A stretch of 23,426 bases of DNA, from NCBI GenBank assembly GCA_000438155.1, contig FR902915.1, positions 25,616-49,041 of the forward strand, given 5' to 3'. This DNA comes from Firmicutes bacterium CAG:95. GTDB lineage: Bacteria > Bacillota > Clostridia > Lachnospirales > Lachnospiraceae. Under the pieces are notes generated by a model. That model was not told the origin of the DNA and made no database searches. It saw nothing but the letters and a program-made list of their open reading frames with translations. Positions 6,909 through 14,042 of this stretch are shown here, in pieces (the stretch's first letter is position 1; each line of letters starts with the position of its first letter). The translations under genes were made by a program, and so were the position numbers.

Positions 6909-8207
6909 GTGATATGGAATGAGACCAAAGAATGTATCAGCAGGGATGAGCTTGCAGAGCTGCAAAGCAAGCGGCTTGTGAAGGTAGTAAACCGTGTATA
7001 TCACAACGTGGAATATTACCGGAAGAAGATGCAGGAGGCCGGGATTGAGCCGGGAGATATCCGAGGAATTGAGGATATTACGAAGCTTCCTTACACGACC
7101 AAGAATGATTTAAGAGACACCTATCCGTTTGGATTATTTGCAGCACCGCAGTCCGACATTGTCCGGGTTCATGCATCGAGCGGAACGACCGGCAAGGCAA
7201 CAGTAGTTGGTTATACGAGAAGAGATATTGATATCTGGTCAGAATGTGTATCAAGATCCCTGACGATGGCCGGGGTTACCAGAGGTGATATTATTCAGAT
7301 CGCTTATGGTTACGGATTATTTACCGGTGGACTTGGTGCCCATTACGGAGCGGAATATCTGGGAGCAACGGTTGTTCCGATGTCTACCGGTAATACGAAA
7401 AAGCTCACTACGATGATGAAGGACTTCGGGGTTACGGCAATTGCCTGTACACCTTCCTATCTGCTTCATATTGCAGAGACCTTAGAGCATGACGGGGATA
7501 TCGATAAGATTAAGTTAAAGACCGCGATCTGCGGTGCGGAACCGTGGACAGAGCAGATGCGTCATCAGATAGAAGAGAAGCTTCACATCCATGCACATGA
7601 TATTTATGGGCTGTCTGAGATCATGGGACCGGGTGTTGCCTGTGACTGTGAATATCACAAGGGCTTACATATCCAGGAGGATCATTTCTTCCCGGAAATT
7701 ATCAGTGCAGAAACATTAGAGCCGGTAGCAGCAGGAGAAACCGGTGAACTGGTATTTACCACGCTGACGAAGGAGGGGCTGCCACTTATCCGTTATCGTA
7801 CAAAGGATCTGACAAGCATTACCTATGACAGATGTGAGTGTGGCAGAACAACCGCCAGAATCAGCCGCTTTGTAGGGCGTTCCGATGATATGCTCATTAT
7901 CCGCGGAGTGAATGTATTCCCGTCTCAGATCGAAGCTGCATTGCTTGAAATGAATGGAACAACTCCTCATTACCTGATGATTGTCGATCGTGTGAATAAT
8001 CTTGATACACTCGAAGTACAGGTAGAGGTGGAGGAGGCATTCTTCTCTGATCAGATCAGGGAGCTTGAAAACTTAAGCAAGAAGATTGCGCATACCATCC
8101 AGCAGGCAATTGGTCTTGCGGTAAAGGTAAAACTGGTAGAACCAAAGACCATCGAACGAAGCATGGGTAAGGCCGTTCATGTTATTGATAACCGTAAACT
8201 GGTATAG
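6909..8207 (+). CDS. paaK: phenylacetate-CoA ligase family protein (aryl-acetate:CoA ligase, AMP-forming)
   Basis: A 432-residue cytoplasmic adenylate-forming enzyme expected to make aryl-acetyl-CoA from an aryl-acetate, ATP and CoA. The phosphate-binding loop is SSGTTGK (S90-K96). Other marks are YGYGLFTGGLGAHYGAE, the aromatic-acid ligase core DIYGLSEIMGPGVACDCE, LPLIRYRTKDL and RSDDMLIIRGVNVFPSQIE. Length is typical of PaaK. The start is a GTG at 6909 after AGGG (about 6895-6898). Company with iorAB suggests its CoA ester is the substrate or product of Ior, with phenylacetate, 4-hydroxyphenylacetate or indoleacetate as candidates. No aerobic phenylacetate ring-cleavage gene is present in the window, so a degradative paa pathway is unlikely. 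The exact substrate is unknown. Confidence 0.93.
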   Translation: MIWNETKECISRDELAELQSKRLVKVVNRVYHNVEYYRKKMQEAGIEPGDIRGIEDITKLPYTTKNDLRDTYPFGLFAAPQSDIVRVHASSGTTGKATVVGYTRRDIDIWSECVSRSLTMAGVTRGDIIQIAYGYGLFTGGLGAHYGAEYLGATVVPMSTGNTKKLTTMMKDFGVTAIACTPSYLLHIAETLEHDGDIDKIKLKTAICGAEPWTEQMRHQIEEKLHIHAHDIYGLSEIMGPGVACDCEYHKGLHIQEDHFFPEIISAETLEPVAAGETGELVFTTLTKEGLPLIRYRTKDLTSITYDRCECGRTTARISRFVGRSDDMLIIRGVNVFPSQIEAALLEMNGTTPHYLMIVDRVNNLDTLEVQVEVEEAFFSDQIRELENLSKKIAHTIQQAIGLAVKVKLVEPKTIERSMGKAVHVIDNRKLV

Positions 8208-8222
8208 AAAGAAGGTGCCTGA

Positions 8223-8627
8223 ATGAAACAGCTTTCTGTTTTTATTGAAAATAGAGAAGGACGTCTTGAGGATGTCCTGAATTTACTGAAAGAAGAGAAC
8301 ATTAATATTATTTCTTTAAGCCTTGCAGATACCAGTGATTATGGCATGCTGCGCCTGATCGTAAGCGATCCGCAAAAGGGACGCGAGGCATTAAAGGAAA
8401 ATGGATTTTCGGCAACCCTGAATGATGTCGTTGCCGTGACACTTCCCCACAAGGTGGGCGCATTGCAGGAAATCCTGCATGTTCTGTGTAAAGAGAGCTT
8501 AAATGTGGAATATATGTATGCGCTTTGTACGAAGACCGATGAGGCAGCGATTGTTATTAAGCCGTCCGACCCGAAAAAGGCGGAAGAGGTACTGCGCGCT
8601 GCCGGTGTACATTTCTTTGCTTTATAG
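8223..8627 (+). CDS. tandem ACT-domain protein
   Basis: A 134-residue protein made of two ACT domains, roughly residues 1-66 (KQLSVFIENREGRLEDVLNLL, NINIISLSLADTSDYGMLRLIV) and 67-134 (VVAVTLPHKVGALQEILHVL, LNVEYMYALCTKTDEAAIVIK). No catalytic domain is attached. ACT domains bind small ligands, often amino acids, between paired domains. As last gene of the ior-paaK operon, 15 bases after paaK with its own AAGAAGGTG ribosome site, it probably senses an aromatic amino acid or aryl acid and modulates the ligase or oxidoreductase. That role is inferred. A long hairpin covers its stop codon. Confidence 0.9.
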   Translation: MKQLSVFIENREGRLEDVLNLLKEENINIISLSLADTSDYGMLRLIVSDPQKGREALKENGFSATLNDVVAVTLPHKVGALQEILHVLCKESLNVEYMYALCTKTDEAAIVIKPSDPKKAEEVLRAAGVHFFAL

Positions 8628-8646
8628 GAAAGCCTTATAAAGCAAA
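8616..8646 (+). repeat. long hairpin covering the ACT gene stop codon
   Basis: TTTGCTTTATAGG (8616-8628), loop AAAG, then CCTTATAAAGCAAA (8633-8646). This is a 13-bp stem with one bulged A. There is no T run on the plus strand, so it more likely protects the operon's 3' end than terminates alone. Confidence 0.6.
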
Positions 8647-8670
8647 AAGCTCCGCAGGGATGCGCAGCTT
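8644..8670 (-). terminator. probable terminator of the LysR gene
   Basis: Read on the minus strand, AAGCTGCGC, a six-base loop, and GCGGAGCTT are followed by a short T run. There is one G-G mismatch in the stem. It lies just downstream of the LysR stop. Confidence 0.6.
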
Positions 8671-8687
8671 ACGGGGAAGAACATGGC

Positions 8688-9566
8688 TTACTCAAACAGG
8701 GTAATAAATTTCTGTGCGGCAGGAGCCAGTGACATGGTTTCACGGTGGATCAGATAGAAGCTCCGGGGCGGCATTACTGGAGTAAAGCACAGCTCAAACA
8801 GCTCACCGCTTTCTAAGGCTTCCAGTGCGAAATCCTTCATGACACAGCCGATCCCCAGATTCCGGAGCGCAAACTGGACGATCATATCACTGGTTGCCAG
8901 TTCAAATTCAGGTGCAAGGAAAACCTGATTCTGTGCTAAAAAGGTATCCATATATTGGCGTGTACTGGTATTCTTTTCCAGACAGATGACAGGCAGTTGT
9001 TCTAACATTTCATAGGACAGCTGCTTGTTTTTTAATTCCCAGAAGCGACCTGCAGCAACGAAAATATCCTGAACCTCCCGTACCTTGTGTGCAACGAAGT
9101 CATTCAGGGCAGGGAGCGGTGAACTCACAACGCCCAGGTCAATCCGGTTTTCGGAAAGGGCCGTCAGTGTTTCCGGAGTCGGGGAATTGGAAACGATGAC
9201 CTTGATTTTCGGATACCGGCGGTGGAACTGTTCCAGGAAGGGCAGCAGATAGTATTTCAGGGTCATATCGCTGGCACCAATCCGGATTTCGCCCAGATCA
9301 AGATTCATCAGTTCCTTCAGCTTCTGCTCACCCTGACGGATGCTTTCACAACAGCTTTCGGCATAGGGAAACAGGATTTCTCCCTCTTTGGTGAGACGGA
9401 TGCCCTTGGCAGTCCGTTGGAAGAGGGAAACATTTAACTGGGCTTCCAGCTGTTTCATGGACTGGCTGACGGCCGGCTGTGTGAGGGAAAGCTGCTGTGC
9501 GGCTGCGGTAATGCTTCCGGCTTTGGCAACATAATAAAAGGTTTTGTATAATTCAAGGTTGTTCAT
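8688..9566 (-). CDS. LysR-family transcriptional regulator
   Basis: A 292-residue DNA-binding regulator. Residues 1-61 are the winged helix-turn-helix (LELYKTFYYVAKAGSITAAA, LTQPAVSQSMKQLE, LFQRTAKGIRLTKEG). A linker helix and the two-lobed effector domain follow from about residue 90 (GEIRIGASDMTLKYYLLPFL, IDLGVVSSPLP, GIGCVMKDFALEAL). The ATG at 9566 follows AAAGG at suitable spacing on the minus strand. It converges on the ior operon and is divergent from purA across 337 bases. LysR proteins usually act on the divergent promoter or their own, yet purA is a housekeeping gene. Self-regulation or control of the ior operon is therefore at least as likely. The effector is unknown. Confidence 0.93.
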   Translation of the reverse strand: MNNLELYKTFYYVAKAGSITAAAQQLSLTQPAVSQSMKQLEAQLNVSLFQRTAKGIRLTKEGEILFPYAESCCESIRQGEQKLKELMNLDLGEIRIGASDMTLKYYLLPFLEQFHRRYPKIKVIVSNSPTPETLTALSENRIDLGVVSSPLPALNDFVAHKVREVQDIFVAAGRFWELKNKQLSYEMLEQLPVICLEKNTSTRQYMDTFLAQNQVFLAPEFELATSDMIVQFALRNLGIGCVMKDFALEALESGELFELCFTPVMPPRSFYLIHRETMSLAPAAQKFITLFE

Positions 9567-9718
9567 AAGGGAGCCTTTCTGTGTGAACTGTAACGGATAT
9601 TTCTGTTACTATGTTGGGATATATGTCTGGTTTTATCATTGTTAAAATCTGCTCTCTTTGAATGGAGCTTTTTATGAATCAGGTAGATTATAACATATAA
9701 GATATAATATAATCAACA

Positions 9719-9735
9719 CTTATGAATAATATAAG
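9719..9735. promoter_or_regulatory. candidate LysR binding site (CTTAT-N7-ATAAG)
   Basis: A perfect five-base dyad with seven-base spacing. It contains the T-N11-A pattern recognised by many LysR proteins and lies upstream of the divergent LysR gene. AT richness makes chance dyads common here. Confidence 0.35.
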
Positions 9736-9765
9736 CAATATTAATTTTATTTATGCTATTATCAG

Positions 9766-9774
9766 TGTTATACT
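9766..9774 (+). promoter_or_regulatory. probable extended -10 promoter of purA
   Basis: TGT-TATACT at 9766-9774 is an extended -10; the -35 position holds only a T-rich stretch. It predicts a leader of about 120 bases before purA. Confidence 0.45.
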
Positions 9775-9903
9775 AAAAAATGTGTGGTTCTGTGCAAGAG
9801 AAAGAGTGCAGAACAGATATCACAATACAGGCTGTAAAGCAGTGCAGGACAGTCTGAAATTCTGTAAATAGTATGCAGCAACATGCAAGGAGGAAGCAGG
9901 AAC

Positions 9904-11196
9904 ATGGTTAAAGCAGTTGTAGGAGCGAACTGGGGAGATGAAGGAAAGGGAAAGATCACAGATATGCTGGCACAGCAGGCGGATATCATTATCCGTTTTC
10001 AGGGTGGTGCCAATGCAGGACATACCATCGTAAATAATTATGGTAAGTTCGCATTGCATACCTTGCCGTCCGGTGTATTTTACAATCATACAACCAGCAT
10101 CATCGGAAATGGTGTGGCACTGAATATCCCGGTATTATTCAATGAAATCAAGTCAATTACCGACAAGGGAGTACCGGCACCGAAGATTCTGGTATCAGAG
10201 CGTGCCCAGATCGTAATGCCATATCATGTTCTTTTTGACCAGTATGAAGAGGAGCGTCTGGGAGGCAAGTCCTTCGGATCGACCAAGTCCGGTATCGCAC
10301 CTTTTTATTCGGATAAATATGCAAAGATCGGTTTCCAGGTAAGTGAACTGTTCGATGAAGACACCTTAAAAGAAAAAGTACAGAGAGTCTGTGAACAGAA
10401 GAATGTCATTCTGGAATATCTCTATCATAAGCCGGCGATTGACCCGGAAGAATTGTTAAAGACCCTGCACGAATATCGTGATATGATCGCACCTTATGTA
10501 TGCGATGTATCTTCTTATCTGGATCGTGCAATTAAGGAAGGAAAGACCATTTTATTAGAGGGACAGCTTGGAACCCTGAAGGATCCGGATCACGGAATTT
10601 ATCCGATGGTAACCTCTTCCTCGACACTTGCCGCTTACGGTGCAATCGGAGCAGGGATCCCGCCTTATGAAATCAGGCAGATCATTACCGTATGCAAGGC
10701 TTATTCTTCTGCAGTTGGTGCAGGTGCCTTTGTATCCGAAATCTTCGGAGAGGAAGCAGATGAATTAAGAAGACGCGGTGGTGATGGCGGTGAATTCGGA
10801 GCAACCACAGGACGCCCGAGACGTATGGGCTGGTTTGACTGTGTGGCAAGTAAGTATGGCTGCCGTCTGCAGGGAACAACGGATGTGGCATTTACCGTAC
10901 TGGATGTTCTGGGATATCTCGATGAGATCCCGGTTTGCGTCGGATATGATATTGACGGTGAGGTTACGACTGACTTCCCGGTAACCTGGAAGCTTGAGAA
11001 GGCAAAGCCGGTATTAAAGACCTTACCCGGATGGAAGTGTGATATCCGCGGTATCAGGAATTATGAGGAGCTTCCGGAGAACTGTCGTAAATATATCGAG
11101 TTCGTAGAGGAGCAGATCGGTTATCCGATCACGATGGTATCGAACGGTCCTTCCCGTGATGACATTATTTATCGTAAAAGTCCTCTCAGTAAGTAA
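9904..11196 (+). CDS. purA: adenylosuccinate synthase
   Basis: A 430-residue cytoplasmic enzyme that joins IMP and aspartate using GTP to form adenylosuccinate, the first committed step to AMP. The N-terminal P-loop-like motif GANWGDEGKGKITD includes the conserved aspartate D12, and GGANAGHTIVNN holds the catalytic histidine H40. Downstream are LLEGQLGTLKDPDHGIYPMVTSSST, the loop GEFGATTGRPRRMGWFD and the C-terminal ISNGPSRDD-like VSNGPSRDDII. Length matches the family. The ATG at 9904 is ten bases after AAGGAGG (9887-9893); an earlier in-frame ATG at 9883 has no ribosome site. It is single-gene and ends 22 bases from the stop of the convergent AraC gene, with no clear terminator between them. 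Confidence 0.97.
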   Translation: MVKAVVGANWGDEGKGKITDMLAQQADIIIRFQGGANAGHTIVNNYGKFALHTLPSGVFYNHTTSIIGNGVALNIPVLFNEIKSITDKGVPAPKILVSERAQIVMPYHVLFDQYEEERLGGKSFGSTKSGIAPFYSDKYAKIGFQVSELFDEDTLKEKVQRVCEQKNVILEYLYHKPAIDPEELLKTLHEYRDMIAPYVCDVSSYLDRAIKEGKTILLEGQLGTLKDPDHGIYPMVTSSSTLAAYGAIGAGIPPYEIRQIITVCKAYSSAVGAGAFVSEIFGEEADELRRRGGDGGEFGATTGRPRRMGWFDCVASKYGCRLQGTTDVAFTVLDVLGYLDEIPVCVGYDIDGEVTTDFPVTWKLEKAKPVLKTLPGWKCDIRGIRNYEELPENCRKYIEFVEEQIGYPITMVSNGPSRDDIIYRKSPLSK

Positions 11197-11218
11197 TTGA
11201 CGGCAGGAGTAAGGAGCA

Positions 11219-12076
11219 TTACAGCTTATGCATATTGCGGAAGTCAGTCGGAGTACAGCCTTTGATGATTTTGAACATCCGGATGAAGGAAGAAAGGCTG
11301 TCAAAGCCGGATAAGGAAGAAACCTCCGTAACCGTCAGCTCTGGATTGATCAACAGATTTTCCGCATAACTGATGCGCTTCTTATTTACATATTTATAAA
11401 AAGAAACATTGGTAAAGTATTTAAAGAGCCGGCTGAAGTGGTATTTACTGAAGCCGGCTCTTTTTGCAGTCTCTTCAAGAGTGATGTTTTCTGTACAGTG
11501 TTCGCTGATATAATCACATATTCCCAAAAATTTTTCCATATATTTCTTGTAAGTATTATTGCCTGTACCGGAGCTTAGAAGCCAGGGAGACTGCTCCCGT
11601 CCGAGCCATACGAAAATTTCGATGAGCTTTGCATGGATTGCAGCTTCGAACATAGAATTGCCCATTGCATATTCATCACGGATCTGCAGCAGAAGCATCC
11701 GGATTTGCTGATGGGCAGTTTCGTTGCTTTCGGGAGTAATCAGCATGGTGGAAGGAAGAGTAGCTAACACATTGGAGATATCGCGGGTCTGGTGAAGAAG
11801 AGTATAATCGGCCTGGAAGATCAGGCGCCGCCCGGAGGGAGGCGCAAACAGGGAATGGATAACACCGGAATTAATCAGAAGAATCTGATCGGGATAAATC
11901 ATATATTCTACATTATCGCAGACTGCCCGATAGGTATTTTCAATTGGCATAATAATTTCAATGGGGGCATGCCAGTGAGGTGGATAATCTTCCACGTTAT
12001 CATTGTCATACAGACAAAGATGCATTCCCTCTTTGAAATTTGCTATTTCCCGAATCCCCTCTAAAGTTTCAATCAT
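11219..12076 (-). CDS. AraC-family transcriptional regulator (divergent to sugar ABC importer)
   Basis: A 285-residue regulator. The N-terminal cupin-like effector domain has PPHWHAPIEIIMP and ILLINSGVIHS. The C-terminal AraC DNA-binding domain (about residues 185-285) has two helix-turn-helix units: LEETAKRAGFSKYHFSRLFK and VTEVSSLSGFDSLSSFIRMFK, ending KGCTPTDFRN. The ATG at 12076 is chosen because AAAGGAAA lies about six bases upstream on the minus strand; an upstream in-frame extension to 12190 has no such support. It is divergently transcribed from the binding protein across about 396 bases, the usual layout for a local sugar-sensing activator. The ligand is probably the sugar imported by the neighbouring transporter. 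Confidence 0.93.
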   Translation of the reverse strand: MIETLEGIREIANFKEGMHLCLYDNDNVEDYPPHWHAPIEIIMPIENTYRAVCDNVEYMIYPDQILLINSGVIHSLFAPPSGRRLIFQADYTLLHQTRDISNVLATLPSTMLITPESNETAHQQIRMLLLQIRDEYAMGNSMFEAAIHAKLIEIFVWLGREQSPWLLSSGTGNNTYKKYMEKFLGICDYISEHCTENITLEETAKRAGFSKYHFSRLFKYFTNVSFYKYVNKKRISYAENLLINPELTVTEVSSLSGFDSLSSFIRMFKIIKGCTPTDFRNMHKL

Positions 12077-12233
12077 AAGATTTCCTTTCCCATACATTCC
12101 CCTCTGTATGTTCTGGCAAATGAAAAATGGTATCAGTATCAGAGCACAAAATTGAAGTGTAGAAATGCTAGTAATTGCTATTCTGCTCACGTGTTAAAAA
12201 TCAGCTAAAAAATTAATTAATTTAGTCAAAAGA

Positions 12234-12336
12234 CAAATTGTATATAAAAGATGCGTAAAATATTTGAAAAATATGCAAATAACATACAATTCAAACTGAT
12301 TCTTACAGATAATATCATAAAACCATACAAATTAAA
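12234..12336. repeat. candidate AraC half-sites (CATACAA-type repeats)
   Basis: CATACAATTCAAA (12283-12295) and CATACAAATTAAA (12324-12336) are direct repeats starting 41 bases apart, close to four helical turns. An inverted relative ATACAATTTG lies on the minus strand at 12234-12243. They sit upstream of the importer promoter, where an AraC activator would bind. Confidence 0.4.
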
Positions 12337-12356
12337 GGTCAATAAAAAAGCAAGAA

Positions 12357-12384
12357 TTAATAATCATTAAGCAATTATTATAAT
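12357..12384 (+). promoter_or_regulatory. probable promoter of the ABC importer operon
   Basis: A perfect TATAAT (12379-12384) is preceded by a weak -35 TTAATA (12357-12362) at 16-base spacing. A poor -35 fits an activator-dependent promoter. The leader to the ATG would be about 80 bases. Confidence 0.5.
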
Positions 12385-12472
12385 GCTGTCAGGATATGGG
12401 TTTGTTATAGTTTGTTTATCAACATTACCCGTTCCGTAAATGAGGGGGAAACATATAAAGGAGGAAATAGTT

Positions 12473-13831
12473 ATGAAATTGAAACGCGTATTAGCGACGG
12501 TTTTATCAGCAGCGATGGTTCTGTCCTGTCTTGCAGGATGTGGAAGCTCTACTGCAGATACTTCCGCAGGCTCCACAAGCAGTTCTGCTTCAACAGATTC
12601 TGCTTCAACAGATTCTGCCTCTGCAGATTCCGGTGAGGTCCAGGAAATCACCTGGATGTTCTGGGATGATTTGAATGCAACAGAGGATCTGATCTCAATT
12701 GGTTATAAAGAAACCATTGACAGATTTAACAAGGATTATGAAGGAAAATATCATGTAACTCCGATCACAACCAATCTGGAAGAATACTATACGAAGCTGA
12801 ATGCTCTTGTGGCAGCTGGCGAGACACCGGATGTATTTATCGCTTCTCCGGGAGCCAACTTAAATGATTATGCTTTGACAGGCGTTGCTGCAAAGCTGGA
12901 TGATTATCTGGCAGACGGATGGAAAGATACGTTTACATCAGATGCTGTATTTGCAGGTGGTACATATTCAGATGGTATTTATGCTATTCCGCTTAATATT
13001 GCAGCTGCCTGTGTATTCTATAACACAGAGATGTTTGAGAAGGCTGGCGCAGAGGTGCCCAAGACATTTGACGAATTGCTGACCAGCTGTCAGAAACTGC
13101 AGGATGCAGGCTATACACCAATTACCATTTCCGCAGGTACAGCATGGTGCTTATCCATGGTAGCCGGTTATCTTTGTGACAGAAATGGTCTGGTTCTGAG
13201 CGATATTGCAGATCATAAGACTGATTGGAAGGATGAAAAGGTGATCAACGCAGGAAAGCAGATTCAGGAGCTTTCCAAATATTTCCAGAAGACCGCAGCC
13301 GGTGATGATAATGATATTGCTACTGCAGCGTTTTATAATGAAGAAGCAGCAATCCTGATTCAGGGTTCCTGGGCAATCGGACAGATCAATGGTTCCTGCG
13401 CAGAAGGCTTTGCGGATAAGGTTGGTGTGTTTGCATTCCCTGCAGTTACCGGTGGTAATCCGGATGCAAACAGAGTGATTGCAAAGTCTGATTCCCTTTG
13501 CATGAGTGCATCCACCAAGTATCCGGAAGCTGCTATCGCGCTTATGAAGTACTTTACAGATGACACTGCGCAGAAATATACCGCAGAAGTTGGTGGTAAG
13601 ATCCCGGTAACATCCGTTGAATATGATGAAAACGTTGCGCCTCCGGAACTTGCTTATGTTATGGATGTATTCAAGAATGCTTCCTCTACATTTGGATTCT
13701 ACAATGAATCTCTTGCAGATACCGAAGCCGGTTCTACATTTGATAACTGTTTTGTAGAAATTTTCAAGGGTGAAGATCCCGAAACTGCTTTACAGCCTAT
13801 TCAGGATTATTACGAGATGAATGTCTGGTAA
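12473..13831 (+). CDS. extracellular sugar-binding lipoprotein of CUT1 ABC importer
   Basis: A 452-residue family 1 extracellular solute-binding protein. Residues 1-23 form a lipoprotein signal peptide with lipobox LAGC (C23). A Ser/Ala/Thr/Asp linker follows to about residue 58. The mature domain begins QEITWMFWDD and shows VTPITTNLEEYYTKLNALVA, GETPDVFIASPG, YAIPLNIAAACVFYNTEMF and AAILIQGSWAIGQI, typical of MalE/UgpB-like proteins. The ATG at 12473 follows AAAGGAGG (about 12458-12465). It captures a sugar or oligosaccharide outside the membrane for the permeases at 14043 and 14961. The substrate is not determinable from sequence; beta-glucan oligosaccharides are suggested by GH5 and GH3 genes in the window. 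A hairpin-rich gap separates it from the permeases. Confidence 0.94.
   Translation: MKLKRVLATVLSAAMVLSCLAGCGSSTADTSAGSTSSSASTDSASTDSASADSGEVQEITWMFWDDLNATEDLISIGYKETIDRFNKDYEGKYHVTPITTNLEEYYTKLNALVAAGETPDVFIASPGANLNDYALTGVAAKLDDYLADGWKDTFTSDAVFAGGTYSDGIYAIPLNIAAACVFYNTEMFEKAGAEVPKTFDELLTSCQKLQDAGYTPITISAGTAWCLSMVAGYLCDRNGLVLSDIADHKTDWKDEKVINAGKQIQELSKYFQKTAAGDDNDIATAAFYNEEAAILIQGSWAIGQINGSCAEGFADKVGVFAFPAVTGGNPDANRVIAKSDSLCMSASTKYPEAAIALMKYFTDDTAQKYTAEVGGKIPVTSVEYDENVAPPELAYVMDVFKNASSTFGFYNESLADTEAGSTFDNCFVEIFKGEDPETALQPIQDYYEMNVW
12584..12628 (+). repeat. three 15-bp tandem repeats in the binding-protein linker
   Basis: TCTGCTTCAACAGAT occurs twice exactly (12584-12598, 12599-12613), then a diverged copy at 12614-12628. 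Each copy encodes SASTD or a close variant, so length changes keep the frame and only alter the tether. Confidence 0.9.
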
Positions 13832-13855
13832 GTTTTAGATGAAATTACTTTTGGC

Positions 13856-13876
13856 CAGCACCCCAAGAGGGTGCTG
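13856..13876 (+). terminator. terminator-like hairpin after the binding-protein gene
   Basis: CAGCACCC (13856-13863), loop CAAGA, GGGTGCTG (13869-13876) is a perfect 8-bp stem followed by ACCTTTCTAT, a broken T run. It likely reduces transcription into, or stabilises mRNA upstream of, the permease genes, giving more binding protein than permease. Confidence 0.6.
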
Positions 13877-13959
13877 ACCTTTCTATAGGGAACTTTTGGA
13901 AGGAAATGCGATTCGTTGTGTGAAAATGACTTATAAAGTCCTTTATAGAAAGGTCAGCA
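13872..13959 (+). repeat. 88-bp element with 16-bp perfect inverted ends
   Basis: TGCTGACCTTTCTATA (13872-13887) is the exact reverse complement of 13944-13959. Inside is GACTT-ATA-AAGTC (13928-13940). The left arm shares TGCTG with the terminator-like hairpin, so the two folds exclude each other. It may be a switchable RNA structure or a small palindromic insertion. Confidence 0.8.
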
Positions 13960-13996
13960 ATGGGGAAGCGTAGGGGATATGCATAAGGTTGGCAAT

Positions 13997-14015
13997 TCAT
14001 ATCCTGTGGATATGA
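13997..14015 (+). repeat. 8-bp hairpin upstream of permease gene
   Basis: TCATATCC (13997-14004), loop TGT, GGATATGA (14008-14015). It ends 12 bases before the AAAGGA ribosome site of the first permease. Another GGATATG occurs at 13976-13982, which could pair with the same 5' arm. Confidence 0.65.
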
Positions 14016-14042
14016 TTAGTACATAAAGAAAGGAATGGGGTT

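Larger units (their letters stand above)
9567..9903. other. AT-rich intergenic region between LysR gene and purA
   Basis: No gene is seen. It holds the LysR ribosome site (minus strand), several AT palindromes such as TTATA-N3-TATAA at 9688-9700 and CTTAT-N7-ATAAG at 9719-9735, and the likely purA promoter. An inverted pair AACACT (9715-9720) and AGTGTT (9764-9769) brackets the section just upstream of the purA -10. No purine riboswitch fold was recognised. Confidence 0.6.
12077..12472. other. AT-rich divergent control region between AraC gene and ABC importer
   Basis: No gene is seen. It contains the AraC ribosome site (minus), a TATAAT promoter for the importer, and repeated ATACAATT-type words that could be AraC half-sites. 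AT content is clearly higher than in the flanking genes. Confidence 0.6.

Noticed and set aside
9650..9676. Terminator-like GCTC/GAGC hairpin followed by TTTTT on the plus strand
   Set aside because: Only a 4-bp stem with a ten-base loop, and no plus-strand gene ends there.
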